NCBI GenBank assembly: GCA_037893225.1 | Contig: JAZGUH010000717.1 | Location: 248,001 to 312,000, forward strand | DNA length: 64,000 bases | Direction: 5' to 3' | Origin: Hippasteria phrygiana | Lineage: Eukaryota > Echinodermata > Asteroidea > Valvatida > Goniasteridae | Shown: positions 24,757-38,000 of the stretch, piece after piece | Numbering within the stretch: the stretch's first letter is position 1 | Layout of the letters: each line of letters starts with the position of its first letter | Made by a program: the position numbers and the translations under genes | Notes under the pieces: generated by a model | The model's database searches: none | The model's input: only the letters and a program-made list of their open reading frames with translations | Told to the model about the DNA's origin: nothing

Positions 24757-27700
24757 GATGTCCGGAGATTTTTGTCTGTCAGTGATGGTATACTGAGATT
24801 CGATTGTAATAAATGTTGCCTTGTTACAAACACTTTACAGCAGAGTGTTTGGGGTTGTACAACAAGCAGCTTTACTGCGCAAAGTACAAGGTTCAAGGAG
24901 TTAATTAAAAAAGCACACCGCGTAACTAGGTTCATCCGGTATTCCAGGGAATTGTTGAATCGGAGTTGTAGATGTTGTTATCAACCAATAACCGTACCTG
25001 TGTAAAATCGGAGTGCCTTTCGTAATGAATCTAGCTGTCGATTCCTGTTGCAAAACTGCGAAAGCGGAGAGGAGAATCTTGCAGAGTGGACAGTATATAG
25101 CTTGTAATTGAAGAACCTTTCTCCACGCGTCGTTTAATTACAGAAATGTCCCCATTACAATTGATTGTGCCCCTACGCCGGGAGTGCACCCTGTTAATTG
25201 GTCGCCATCGCCGTTGCTAGGTCAATAATGGCGGTGGCGTGTGGCCGTCGTCATGGAGCGGTGTCAATACGGCAATGCGCCCCCAACGTCGGTGTACCGT
25301 GAAACCTCACGCAAACAACTGTATGTCGTATCGTGTACACTTGTAATTGTACATCGTAGGGCAATGGCCTTGAAAGTGCCTATACCTGTTGTATATTGGT
25401 TTATGCATAGCGTTGATTCGGAGGCAGTTAATTTACGCACGTTTGTGTAGTGTAGTGGCTTGATAAATGCAAAATGTCAAAATGCGGCAAGTTTATGACA
25501 ATGTTTTCTTCCTCCATGCACACATCGAGGTGGTAAAAGCATAATATGGAATCCACACTAATGGTTTTGCATGTTTTTGTTCATGCTGAGAAAAGTAAAG
25601 GCGTCATTGTTTTATTGTTCAAAAATTCAGATCTTAAGTTTAAATAATTTTAAGGAACCAGCACCTTTAGGCAAAGAACGCGAACATTAACACAATTTCA
25701 AAAGTCAAAACACAGAACCTCTCTTCTAATTAACACACTCACACATGTTTTGCTATACTACCGAGGACTCGAGCTGTTTACTTCTTTATCTTGACATGTC
25801 CCATAAGGTTTGTACATGACAACCACCGAGGACTTTGGTTCAGGTCCTCAGTTGTATTGTGTTATGTAACCCGTACTCCGTCGTCAAAGATAGCATGCAC
25901 GAAGAAATCGACTAGACACCGTGTCATTCTAAGATCGACTTGTGCTGTTCCCAGAATCTATTACTAATTGGCAATCGTTGGACTGGAAAATTCGGTTAGA
26001 CGTCACTAGTCGTTCAAGTCTGACAAAATTGATTTTCGCGAAACTCATTATAGCAAGCACTTTGTAATAATGTCAAGGTGGACGTTGTGTTGCTGATAGC
26101 TGCCTGGATATGGACTTTTATGTTTTCAGCTCATTGAAATACATGTAAACAGTAGCGTCACCAAGATCTAATTTGCGGGGGGGGGGGGGGGGCGCCTGGG
26201 GGTACACCTATTTTTATAAAAAAATTATAGGAGACACTTAATACAGTCATTTTTCTTCGCAACTGTATTATCCAGGGGAGGGGACTAACTGGGGGAGTCA
26301 CGGCCATCAGCTGGGCCACTTGCTGTTAGTCAATTTTTGATATTGTATGTTTGCATTTGTATGTTCAGTGGCAGCTGATGTCGGCAAATGTCATCTTGAA
26401 AACATGGGGCGGCCATCTTGGGGCTGGCAGGATCTAAAATAGAAGCGAAAGGGTCTACTTGTTTGCCTGACTTGCATGAAAATCCAGCAGAGCAACATTC
26501 CAATGGAAAGTTAAAACTTTCGTAAAGATAAACGCAATCATTAACAATACTAATACATGTATTTTTAGTAAGAATTAAACGTGTATCCCGTAAGTATGAC
26601 ATGCAGTATTGTAAGTAGGTTTCCAATATAAACTGTCTGATGGAAACGACAATTTAATATGAATGTATTTTTCTTTACTTTTGTAAAATCTCTTTTTCTT
26701 CCTCCATGGTACAACATGGCGCTATTCATTAAGAATTATAGATCTTGGCTGAAAATCTATTAGGCCTACATTGTGTGTAGCATAGCCTCAAAATATTTTC
26801 TCCAAAAAAAATGCAAAAGCATCAGTAGTTTCCAGTATAAGTTGATTGAGGAAAAACGACAGTTCAAAATGAGCGTATTTTTATACGCTGTTTCCCCAGG
26901 GTATTCAAATTGGGGAGCACGCACCCCAGCATTCGACTCATTTGCCAATGGCGTTCAGTTTTGTCTCGTAGCGCCGTTTTGTCTTGTATCGATTGAAGCG
27001 AAATGCACGTTATAGCCTTGGTAAGGTACGCCGCGAACGTCACGACCGATTAAGCTCAACTCACCTGCTGATGTCTCTCTCTCGAAAAAAAAAAATTGTT
27101 GATTAAGAGTAGAGCAATTATGAAGAATTGCTCATTACCAAATGACAAGGTTCACGCTTTTGAAAGACTCATCACCGTCACCTTTCTACAGTAATATACT
27201 GACAAAGCTTTAAGGTAAAAACAGAGGACCAGTTTCGTTCAGCTGCTATTTATTTGCATCGCTTTGCCATATGGATCAAAAGCGAGGCAAAAGCATTTCT
27301 ACAGTCTATCCATAGTAATGTATAATTAAATTTATTTTCAATTAGTCTGGTTCCCACACTGTAAAAAAAAAGAAATTGTTATTTTACAGAAAAGGTGCTG
27401 GCAGCAAAATTTCCAGAACTTGTTTCCGTTTCTTTTTTTTGCGGACCTCATTTTTGGACAATTCTCGTTAAAATACAATGGTTTTCATAAAAAAACATTA
27501 TTACGGAACAGAAAAAAGCAGTTCTAGAAATTTATCTGCCAGCACTTTTTCCGTAAAAAAACAGAATTATTTTTTAAGTGTATCTTTGCAAAACAAAAGT
27601 TTTAGTGTACCGTAGGTTGCCAAGCTATTGCCAAAATTCAAAGCTGTCAGAATCTTTGCAGAACTCAAACTTGCGAGTGTAGATTATCTTTCCACCAGAC

Positions 27701-29061
27701 CAATTAGCAAACATACATGCTTAGCACATACAGGTCCTGCTTAGAAATATCAGGTTTTCATCTAAAACATTTCAAGTAGGCCTATTGTATGTTGGTTCTC
27801 GACTGACTTTTGCTTAGCATTTATTGTTATTTAAGCACTTGCCGTAATTTGTAAAAAGAACTTAATGCATGGAATAGGGTCTCGGTTTGAATCTCGTGAG
27901 GAATTTAGGGGCCTTGGGATGTACAGCGAGGAACGGCTTCAGCGAAGACTACAGTAGCTACACCACGATGACGGGCAACCGGGCTTTACAGCATATTTTA
28001 CGCATCTGCCGGATGTGATTGGCTTATATCATCGGCGAGCCAGGTAGAGGACGCCCTTCTGTTTACTAATCCCCGCCCCCGAGTTGACAGCAGATATGAC
28101 TTACCTATACATCAGAACAATAGCGAACTGATGTCACATTGCACGTGGGCCTGTTGAGATATTATTAATAGAACCGATTGTGCTAGACTCAGTTCAAGTC
28201 GTAGGTTACTAAAACTGTTTAACATCGTTGGATTAGGCTATGCTTAACAATAACTGTTTGGCACGGTTATGATCATGCCTTTGGTCTCGAGTTTTCTCGT
28301 AGTTAAACTCAATTGCAACCTGTAAAGTTTGTATCGAATTTTCAATGCACAGACTGCTTGCAAGACTAAATTTCGCATGCATCCTCGCTCAACAGTGTGC
28401 AGGTAAAAGGAGACTAACAGCTGAGTAAGCGAAGAGGAACTTCAGAAAGTAGCGTTTGACGCCAGATTTCAAGCAAGCGAGTATGATGGTTTGTCAAACC
28501 CGGACCGGCTAATTTCGCTGTAGACGCATAGAGTGACACAGTTGGACAGGTTGTACAATAATATAATACGTCCGGTGTTAGACCAAATCCTGACTCGAGC
28601 ACAGACTAGTATGATACCGTTGTTACAGTCAACGGATCCTTGGTGCCGTATAGTTTTGGGCGCGTTGATGAGTTGCTCAAAGGGTACCGGAAGTACTGAA
28701 TAAAGCACAGTTGCTTAGCGGATGTTGTAGTCCGTAGCCATTGATACAAATATATTTAGCTCCTGATCATGACAACACTCATAGCTGGACCAACGGCCGA
28801 TGCAGTCAAAAATTAGGATGTGCCTACAGTTTGTTCCCAATTTCAAAACGATATAGTATGCATGCGCAGCCCGCGACGGCCAGGTGTTTTTTTCTGATCA
28901 CGGAAGCCAATAGCGTCGCCGCATTTTATTCTGATCAGAAATACATGAGCGCATACAAGCCCAGTGAGGGCATTTTGGGATACTAAGATTTTGTAAGATA
29001 ACCAGGATCCTAGTCATACCGGACTGGGTACAGACAAGATTTGACGGCAGTAGCAGGCAGG
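24757..29061. other. Divergent intergenic region between the STMND1-like gene and the SRCR receptor
   Basis: The two flanking genes point away from each other, so both promoters should lie here. I cannot place either with confidence. There is a poly-G run at about 26,178-26,192 and an AT-rich MITE at 27,357-27,580. At 24,222-24,357 there is GGTTGGTTAGTT-type simple sequence, inside STMND1-like intron 1 just before this region. No further coding exon is recognised. Confidence 0.45.
27357..27580. repeat. MITE with CACTGTAAAAA-type ends
   Basis: The left end CACTGTAAAAAAAAAG is imperfectly mirrored by the right end TTTTTTAAGTG. Inside, GAAAAGGTGCTGGCAG at the left pairs with CTGCCAGCACTTTTTC at the right. 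The sequence is AT-rich and non-coding. Similar TTTTTACGGGAATTTCCTGGCAG sequence at about 55,936-55,960 suggests a second, broken copy. Confidence 0.6.
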
Positions 29062-32000
29062 ATGGATATATGGTGGTCCGTCTATCTGTGGACGGTGCTG
29101 CTGATCAATGTCAACTACTTTTTAACAGCGAGGACCCAACAAATTGGAGGTAAGTATTGGGAAGTTTCTTTATTGTTTTGAAGTTTTATTTCACGTATAT
29201 CGTTTGTCAGCCTGTAAATGATATTAAGTGCTTTAATCTTCTTCTTTTTCTTCAAATTGATCAGATTGTGTCCTTTTCTGGACGAGCTTCTTGGTTGTAG
29301 TTTGGACATCTTTTGAAAGGTTTACTATATTTGGATTGAAATTGCGCGTATTTCCAACGGTGTTCAGGGAAATTGTGGAGGGTTTTGGGGGTTGTTTTTT
29401 TTTCTTTCTTTTGATTTAAATTTCTTTTTTTGGGGTGGGGGGAGGATTTTGCTTGCAGATTTCTTTTAAACTATTTACAGTGTACAATGCCAGGGTTCGA
29501 ATAGTTTTAGCCAATAATTCAGATGCAAATTTTTCTCTTGAACGATTTGTTTGAATTCGGTTACAAATAATTTTATGCTGTAATTTCCATAATTTCCTCA
29601 TACTATCGCAATGATAACATTTTAGTCGAATATAATGATCAGGGTTTATGTTCCAGTAATCGCATTAGGATTAACAGAATATCGAAGCACTTTTAACCTA
29701 GTACCCACAATCAACGAATAGACACGTTTTGAACACTTTAATGCTATGGGATGATTCGCATACATGCAAGCATGTCGGTACCCGTGACTACATGTATCAC
29801 GCTCGTAGAAAACCAACTCGGTCCTAATAGGATCCCAATTCGAAATAATATCCCACCGCACACTACTCTCCCCATCAAAGTTTGGCACAGCTATCCCATA
29901 CGCAGCCATCGATCGACACCCATACACGCATCTACGTAAATTCTAAGCCGTAGCTATATTAGGCAACCTGTTTACTGGAATAACAGAGTAAGTTATGACG
30001 GGAAACCTAAATACTGGCCGTTTAACGTCAGTGTGGTAAATATTGTACCGAACGCCGCCCCCCCCCCCCCCCTCCCCCAAGAAAAATTGTCGTGATTTTT
30101 TATAACATTGTGGGGGGGGGGGGGGGGGGGGGGGTTAGTGTTGCATTTTTATTAGAGTTACTCGAGTCAATAATATCGCTGGTACAACATACTGTACAAT
30201 TGGATTTGTTGATCACCCGGCCTTCCCCTCCCCATCCCTCTTCCCCGTGGGCGGGAGACCGTTGATTCTTGCCAAAACCCCGTCTGACTTCGCCTCAGTT
30301 TTGGCTGCTTGCCTTGGCTATGACGCACCGTTCCCGTCGAAGATAATGAGGGTAAATATCCTCTAGCCTTTATCTTGAGACGAATACATTAAACCTAAGC
30401 TGCATCGTTGGGGTTCAGCCAAATTCAGACTTGGAATGCTCGCGTGATCGGTTGTCATGTAGTTGTTCAAGATCCAAGCTCTCAACACAACAACGGATGA
30501 AAATCGCATCCATTAAAGTTAGCGCATTGGGGGGGGGGGGGGGGGTGGGGGGTATGTCCTCGAAGGTTGCGACCCCTGAAAATCCTGGAAACGCCCCTGT
30601 TAATTGAATAAGGTGTTTTATCACTTCCTGAGTACCTTTGATATATAAAAAGAAATACAGCTTCCTTGAGTGGGACTTCATCTAACGATCCTCCTGCTAT
30701 ACAAGTACAGACATAGTCCTCTTTAAATCGGGAGGCCGCGTTATGTTGAAGAGATATTTACCCCCGACCTTTACATTCACATTGATACCGGATTCGGTGA
30801 TCATTTCAGTCTTTACAACGTTAGGAAATGGCCCAAGGTGCATAAAGCTTTACGGGATATTGCTACTGAGATACGGTAACGAAAATAGAAAGCTGGCGGG
30901 AAATTCGAGACATGCACTTTTCTTCGGGGTTTGATATTTTCAAAAATAGAAATGGAAACCTGAAGATGGATAAAACAGGGTCTGTTAAGGGCCGGTCACA
31001 CAGGCCACTGTAACGACGACGATGACGAAATGAAAATGAACGCCGTTGATTGGTGAAATTGTCGCGCGTGTAATACGCGCGCGCACCATCCACCAATAGA
31101 GAGCGTTTATTCGCATCGTTTTCGTTTTCGTCCTCGTTATCGTGGCTAGCTGGACCGGCCCTTTATACTTGCATTTATCTCTAACTTTGAAATAGTCAAG
31201 TTGAGAGATATGCCATGTTTTGAAAGGGAATGGGGCGCTTTTATTGCAGCATTTACCAGGCAATGCAGACAGTTATCATGGTTTAACACGTACTGCCGTA
31301 TTTGTATGCTGTATTTATAGTGACAATGGCAATGAAAACAGTTAGTGTATTTTGTGTTTTGGGGGTTTTTTGTGGGTTTTTTTTTTTGGGGGGGGGGGTG
31401 TAAACTGGCTTCAATATTCATGAATTCACTTCTGTTGTTACACCAAAATGTCGTCTTTATCGCACCCCTTAAAAATTTAGTCGCTCCAAATTGTGGCATA
31501 TTTTAAGCATGTATTTGTTCTATAAAAGATTCTGCCATATTTAAGATTATCATCCTGACGCCTTGTGCATATATCCGTGTTCGACTTGTACATGAATAAA
31601 TATTCATGTTAATCATGACGATGTCGTTTTGGTTGTTCTCGAACAGTGTCTTTCTATTTAAATATTTGGTTTTAAACCGATCTCGTTTGCAGCAAACTAT
31701 TTCTTTGCTTGAATTCTTTCCGCATGGATGAAACGTTTTATAGTTGAGCTGTTTACTACGCGTTAGCTCCAGAGTCGAAGCGAAAGACCACAGAGAGGAC
31801 CACAAATAACCACGAAGGAATCTGTATAAAATCTACTATTAATCTTTTTAAAAAGGAAAACGGAAATAAGAAAAACAATTGGTAAAAAAAACCGTCTGAT
31901 AGCTGATGCTATATAGACGTCGCGGTTCTTTGCCATGCCATAATGATTCAATTCCTCAGGTTTACGTTGGCTTACTGCAGATCTTCGTCTGGCTGACGGA

Positions 32001-35000
32001 CCCACACCCAACGCGGGCCGCGTGGAGTTCTACCTCGGCTTCCGCGGCTGGTACTCGACCTGCGATGCTCACTGGAGCATCGGCGACGCCATTGTGGTCT
32101 GCAGACAGATGGGGTTTCCAGGAGCGGCGCTAGCGCGGAACAACGACCCTTATGGGGGTGGGGCTGGAGTACCACTGGCTCGTGACTGGGAGTGTATAGG
32201 AGGTAAGTTTAAAGGGACCCGGAAAATCAAAATGTTAGAAAACGCTGTGTTTTAATACAGGTGTTCAGTTCTTTAAAAGTTTTTGATTGTATTTGAGTGA
32301 GACTTGAGTTAAAACAACGAGTTAAAACAACCGGTTCTTCTCAGAACCACACAACTCAAAAGATATAAATGTCACATGGTGTTACCGCAAACCTTCCATA
32401 CTTTGATTGTATTCGGTTTTTTAAAACGAACATTTATATCGTAGTTTTTGTACTCCATGGCCCTCAGAAAGAACAGTTCTTGATGACACATTGGCCTACC
32501 TGCATGGTAAAACAGTACGAAGTCTATGAATAAATATGGACAAATAAATTTGAAATAGAGATTTTCATCTATTTTGGTATTTTAGGTATTTATTGAGAGA
32601 GGACAGAAAAAATCATGGGCCCTCCTTCCACCCACTAAAATACCTATTTTAGACTCTGACGTCATCGCTTGCCACGTGCCCTTGTACACATACCCCGTGC
32701 GTTTTGTACACGTCTCTGGACCTCGGGGGCAATGTAAGCAATGTTTTTACTGCCGATGACGTCACAGCTTGAAGTCGGGATGAACTACTGAAGTCAAGCA
32801 ATCATCAAAATATATATTTAGTAGATTCAACATTTCTAAACCATTTATATCATTTTCCCCTTTAATTTCTGTGAACCTTGAAGCTCGTTGATTTTGTGGG
32901 CGAGGAAAACGAGAGTAGAAACGAATTTCGCATATACGAAAATATCACCAATCTGCGCACTTCCGGGTTTAAAAGCGAGGCTCGGTGTTTAGTAAACAAT
33001 ATGTCACGTGCATTCGTGTGCAATTTATACACGATAAAATCTGTTGTATTTTGAAAGGTCACTGATCGAGTCCACCAAAACAATCTAATTCAGTTAACTT
33101 AATTTGAGAATAATTGTTCTGTGAAAATGTAATTGCACAGCATGTCGATTAAGAATGAATTTGGATGATTTTTGTTGTGATAAGCCCGTACCACTTGACC
33201 ATGCTGGAAGTGCGCTACACTGTCATTTGCCGTGATTTATGCATGCATGAATAGATTTGTTAGAGGCAGTGTACATGATTGGTCATTATTGCAATTTTCA
33301 AAAATGGGCGGATTTCGGGGTTAGTATTTTATAGGAAATATCGTTCCACTGACCTATTCAAAGTTTTGCGTTGTTGGATGGCGACAAAAACGAGAGAAAA
33401 ACGGCGCTCGTTTTCAACCGTCGGGTGGATGATAGCCTTTAGTCAAGGCGCGCGTGGCTATGGGCGCGTGGCTATGGGCGCGTGACGCGCCCCGGATATG
33501 CCATGGCGCCATCATGTCCGGGGCGCACCACTCGTCCGGGTAGCCACGCGCGCCTTGACTGAAGGCTACAGGGCAATTTTCCAACGATTTCCAGCTGGAA
33601 ATCGTTGGAAAACGATATAAATTTCCACTTTTCTTGACAACGACAGCACACATGGTGCCATAATTTCACAGGATGATTGAGACTACTAACTTACAGTCTA
33701 TAGTAAGGTATTTCGTAATAATTCAGTAAAAAAGAAAATTGGAGGATTACCAATCGTGTACACTACATTTAAATAGCAGTGTGTTTGTTTAGCACCCAGA
33801 TCCTCGCTTTCAACCCGGAAGTGCGCAGATAAGGTTTATGTGAGTGGAGGTCACTAGAGAAAACTAAAGAAACTAGAGATTAGAGAAACAAAAAGACATC
33901 CACTGACCAATTTGCTGGAATTTAAAAACATCAAACAAAATAAAATTGTGATGCAACGGAAAATGGTTCTGAATTCAAAACTGGGTCAGAACTAATCCTA
34001 TTTCTACCATGGGCATTGTCTAAAAAAAAAAACTGAAACTCGGATTAACTTTCGACCTTTTGGCGCCAAACTCTAAGGGTACTTATTACACAGACGTGAA
34101 GTTGTTTGGAAGGAAATCAACCAATGTATGCACAGTTTTCATTAGTAATCATATTACTCATTTCCTCTCGGCAAAGGTTATTGGCTGATGCATGATCAGC
34201 AGCCTGGGGGCGGACAGGGTGATATCGGTGTTGGCAAAATGTGTCGGGAGTTCGAGTGCCGAGCATCCTCGTGACCAGGAGTTGCACCTTTCTTGTTTTA
34301 AATGCGAAAATAATATTATACGTGTACCACACAGCAAAGTAGGATCGCACCCAAAATGTGTTCAAAAAATGAGGAGATTAAACCGATGTGGTTGTCATAT
34401 TGATTTTGTCATGTTAGCTCTAAGGGTCCTAGCAAGAAAAAAATAGGTTTTGTCAAATGCAGTCAGAGAATAAACCACAAATATTTTTAAAACTAGCCTT
34501 TTGCAAGCAATCTCAGGAATAATTAGATGCATTACAATGAAATGTAGGAAACACCAAATGCAGCTGCCCAACATTGGAATATTGTGAAGGAATTTAAAAG
34601 AGCTAACTACATATTGTCGATTTAAAGTTCAAAGATACATTGCTTTGACATGGGTTCAGTTGCCTTAATATAGAGTTGCTTTTTTTAGTATGTCTGGTTT
34701 ATTTTAGAGGCACTGTTATTCTCAACATTTTGCTGTGAAAATTGTTTTGTAATAATTACAAGGTTCTCCTAGAAACTGGCTCGTAACTGTTTTCATCTGA
34801 CGTCAGTAGAAGATGCTCCAAACAAGACCACAATGTGTTTCTGTGCTAATAATATAGAAATACTTTTCATAATCACGTTATTTTCTAATTAAACAATGTA
34901 CATTTTTGTTTATCCAGACGAGAATCGCCTTCAGGACTGTAAGTTTACCCCTAAAGGACGATGCTTGGAAAGGGTTGGAGTGGTTTGCCAAGGTCAGTCT

Positions 35001-38000
35001 GATTTTACATTCCAAAACTCATTACTTCCTAATACTCTCATGTGATTATCTATTAAATTAAAACGAGCATGGTGAAACTATTGCAGTATACCACAGCCAA
35101 CTGGGACGTCGTGTTACGGGCTGCGTCCTTTGGATGGGACGTGAAGCTGGGGTTAGCGTCGACATAATAAAGCCTATAACGTGAATTTAGAGGACACTCA
35201 TCCTCATAGGTCCTCGTATAGATCACGGATGCAAAATCGGCTGTAGGTGGCTACACATGCCATAATTCATATAATACGTTCATGTTTAACTGTCGGTTTT
35301 TTTTATATTTTGTTTGTTTGTTTGTTTGTTTGTTTGTTTGTTTGTGTGTTTGTTTGTTTGTTTGTGTGTGTTTTGGCCTTGTTTAAACGTATAAGAGCAT
35401 CAACGATCGCTTCAGTGACCTTGTACGTAAAAACCATGCATCCTTAGAACATGGTGCGGCGTGCTATAGAATTACGAAACGATCTGATTAAATGCAATGA
35501 AATTTTGCATTAGTAATTATGGTATCCTCATTTGCATACTTAATTTCATAAAAAATCGTTACTGCTTGGCTGCGACCGGGGGGATTCGCTCGGCTGTGAG
35601 TGGCCTGAAAAACTGGTTCTTTCAGGGTTAAAGTAAAAATGTAAAAGCTTTGCTGAAAATCGTAATATGGCCCCAGTTTGGCCTCAATAAGACAGGCATG
35701 CAGCCTTTAATTTGCGAACAGATTTCTTAATTTGATTACAACCTTTGTATTGTTATTATTGTTGATCTTATAATCCATGAATTGATAACGATGCAGAAAC
35801 ATCGGGCATTACCCTCAGCATATCCAGGGTGATGTATAGGGGACTGTGGCATTGCCAATTGTCGTTTTACAGGGTAGCGCTAGGAGTGCATTCACTGCGT
35901 GAGTCACCGATACGTGACGCTCATTGGGAGGACGTAAATCAGTCCTGAACGATTGCAAATGATTCATCCATTGACACAAAGTCATTGTTTACGTGTTTAC
36001 AGAAATTGCAAAACTGAGGAAAACTTTAGTTTGCATTATTAATTAATCCGCCATGGCATCAATTTCACCCAATTTTTCAACTTAAGTTGGCGAATAGATT
36101 TTTTTCGCATTAAGCCCGGTTCATACTTCATGCGAATGCGAAGCGAATTCGTTAAGGTAACGGAGAACGTCACAATGAAACTTCAATTGTTGACGTCATG
36201 AAATTCGCTTCGCATTCGCATTCGCATGAAGTATGAACCGGGCTTAAGACTCCGCTCCGAATTTTAATCTCACGCGCGAAAATTCCACCAATCAATGGCG
36301 TTCATTATCACCGTTTTTGTTATCGTCGTCGTTATCGTGGCCAGTGTGAGCGGCCCTTTATCGTGGCCAGTGTGAGCGGCCCTTTATCGTGGCCAGTGTG
36401 AGCGGCCCTCTATCGTGGCCAGTGTGACGGGCCCTTTATCGTGGCCAGTGTGACCGGCCCTTTATCGTGGCCAGTGTGAGCGGTCCTTTATTGTGGACAG
36501 TGTGACCGGCCCTTTTTCGTTGCCAGTGTGAGTGAGCAGCGGTTTAGTGTAGTCACATTACCTGTTCATTGTCAACACATTCCAACATTTGCCATATCAC
36601 TGGTATTTCAGCTTTAGATTTGTATACAAATACACATACAGGAAGGTTGCCTAAATAACTGGCAGTTATTCCAAACAAATGCGATTAGCCCTGGCTAATC
36701 GATTAAATTATTTCCTTAGATAATTCCAGCAGGTGAAATTAAGATGTCATTGTCAAAAACTTGTAAAGCCTAGTAGCTTAACTATGCAAGACATGTTCAG
36801 GATTCCAGATACCAGAGTTGGTGAAGCGGAAAACAAAACGGACATGATTAGTAAATTACCAATAAAGAAATTGCCGTCGCAGTGCGAACTCATACTCAGA
36901 GAGATGTTCACAGAGTACAGAAATTTGTGGACCTGGCTCGATCTTCCGTCGTATATGTCCGGGATTCTCTTCCTACCTACTGGAACCAGTGAGTTCAAGC
37001 CACGGGCTCAATGACCGATGGGTCAGTAAACTCTGCAGTCCAGGAATCCAAACCCCTATCCTGGTTTTGATATTTGTTATATTTACGGAACAAGCGTGAA
37101 ACACAGACAAGCCACGGAAGGTTAAATGCGACAATATGAAAATGAACAAACAAAAAACAGTAATGCGGATTTTTAACTAGGTTTGGAAATTAGCGAAATG
37201 TAGGTAGCCGATAATGGACCATGAAACGGTATTCGTTCTCTCCAAAACATACACAGTCAATTGTCACTGATGATACTACATAATAGAAAAGTACTCTTGC
37301 TCGTGTGTAAGCTCGTACTCCATCGATATACGTACTCGTACACGGAGATATTCGTACTCGGTATATACTATTCACCAATACTTGATTAACGAATAAACGT
37401 TACAGGTGTTGCGTTAGCTACCGGTGTTACAACCGTGGAATCCGCACACGCATTGGCACTGGTATTCAGTGCTTAATTATTTTCATAGATATGCGACTTT
37501 TTGACTGATAATGTTGTCAAACAGACCACAGGGGGAACTGACTAGGTAGTTTGAATGAATTTTCAAAGTGAATAGAAGAATAATATCGCTTCCATGAGTA
37601 AGAAGTATGAACTAAAATCTGGTACATAAAGTACTTGAAGTATTTGAGATGATTTACATGAAAAATCGTTTGCGTATGGAATCGGGCATTTGAAGAGTGC
37701 ACATTTAATGTTAATTAAATATGATTGTTGAACTTAATAACATGACACAGAATTGTATTTTCGTTTCCCCCCTCCTCCGTTGGTTCCCGAAACAGCGCCG
37801 GGCTACCTTGGATGTTACGCCGATCCCAGCGGGTCCTTCCACTCACACCTCCAGGACGGGTTTGTCTCCCTGCCCGGCATGAATGTCTCTGCCTGCCGGG
37901 ACCATTGCCGGGCCAGCGGGTCCCGACTAGCCGGCCTCAAGAACGGCCATGAGTGTTACTGCGGCCGATTGTACGATGCTCTCCAGCCCACTAATCGCCT

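Noticed and set aside
24352..25005. A 217-residue plus-strand frame
   Set aside because: It is the antisense of STMND1-like exon 1, which explains the GC-rich open stretch; no domain is seen on the plus strand.
36733..37014. A 93-residue plus-strand frame as an extra receptor exon
   Set aside because: No recognisable module, and phase and splice signals do not fit between the SRCR and WSC exons.
37190..37378. Possible additional module exon on the minus strand
   Set aside because: Low-complexity composition, no family motif, and wrong strand relative to the receptor.
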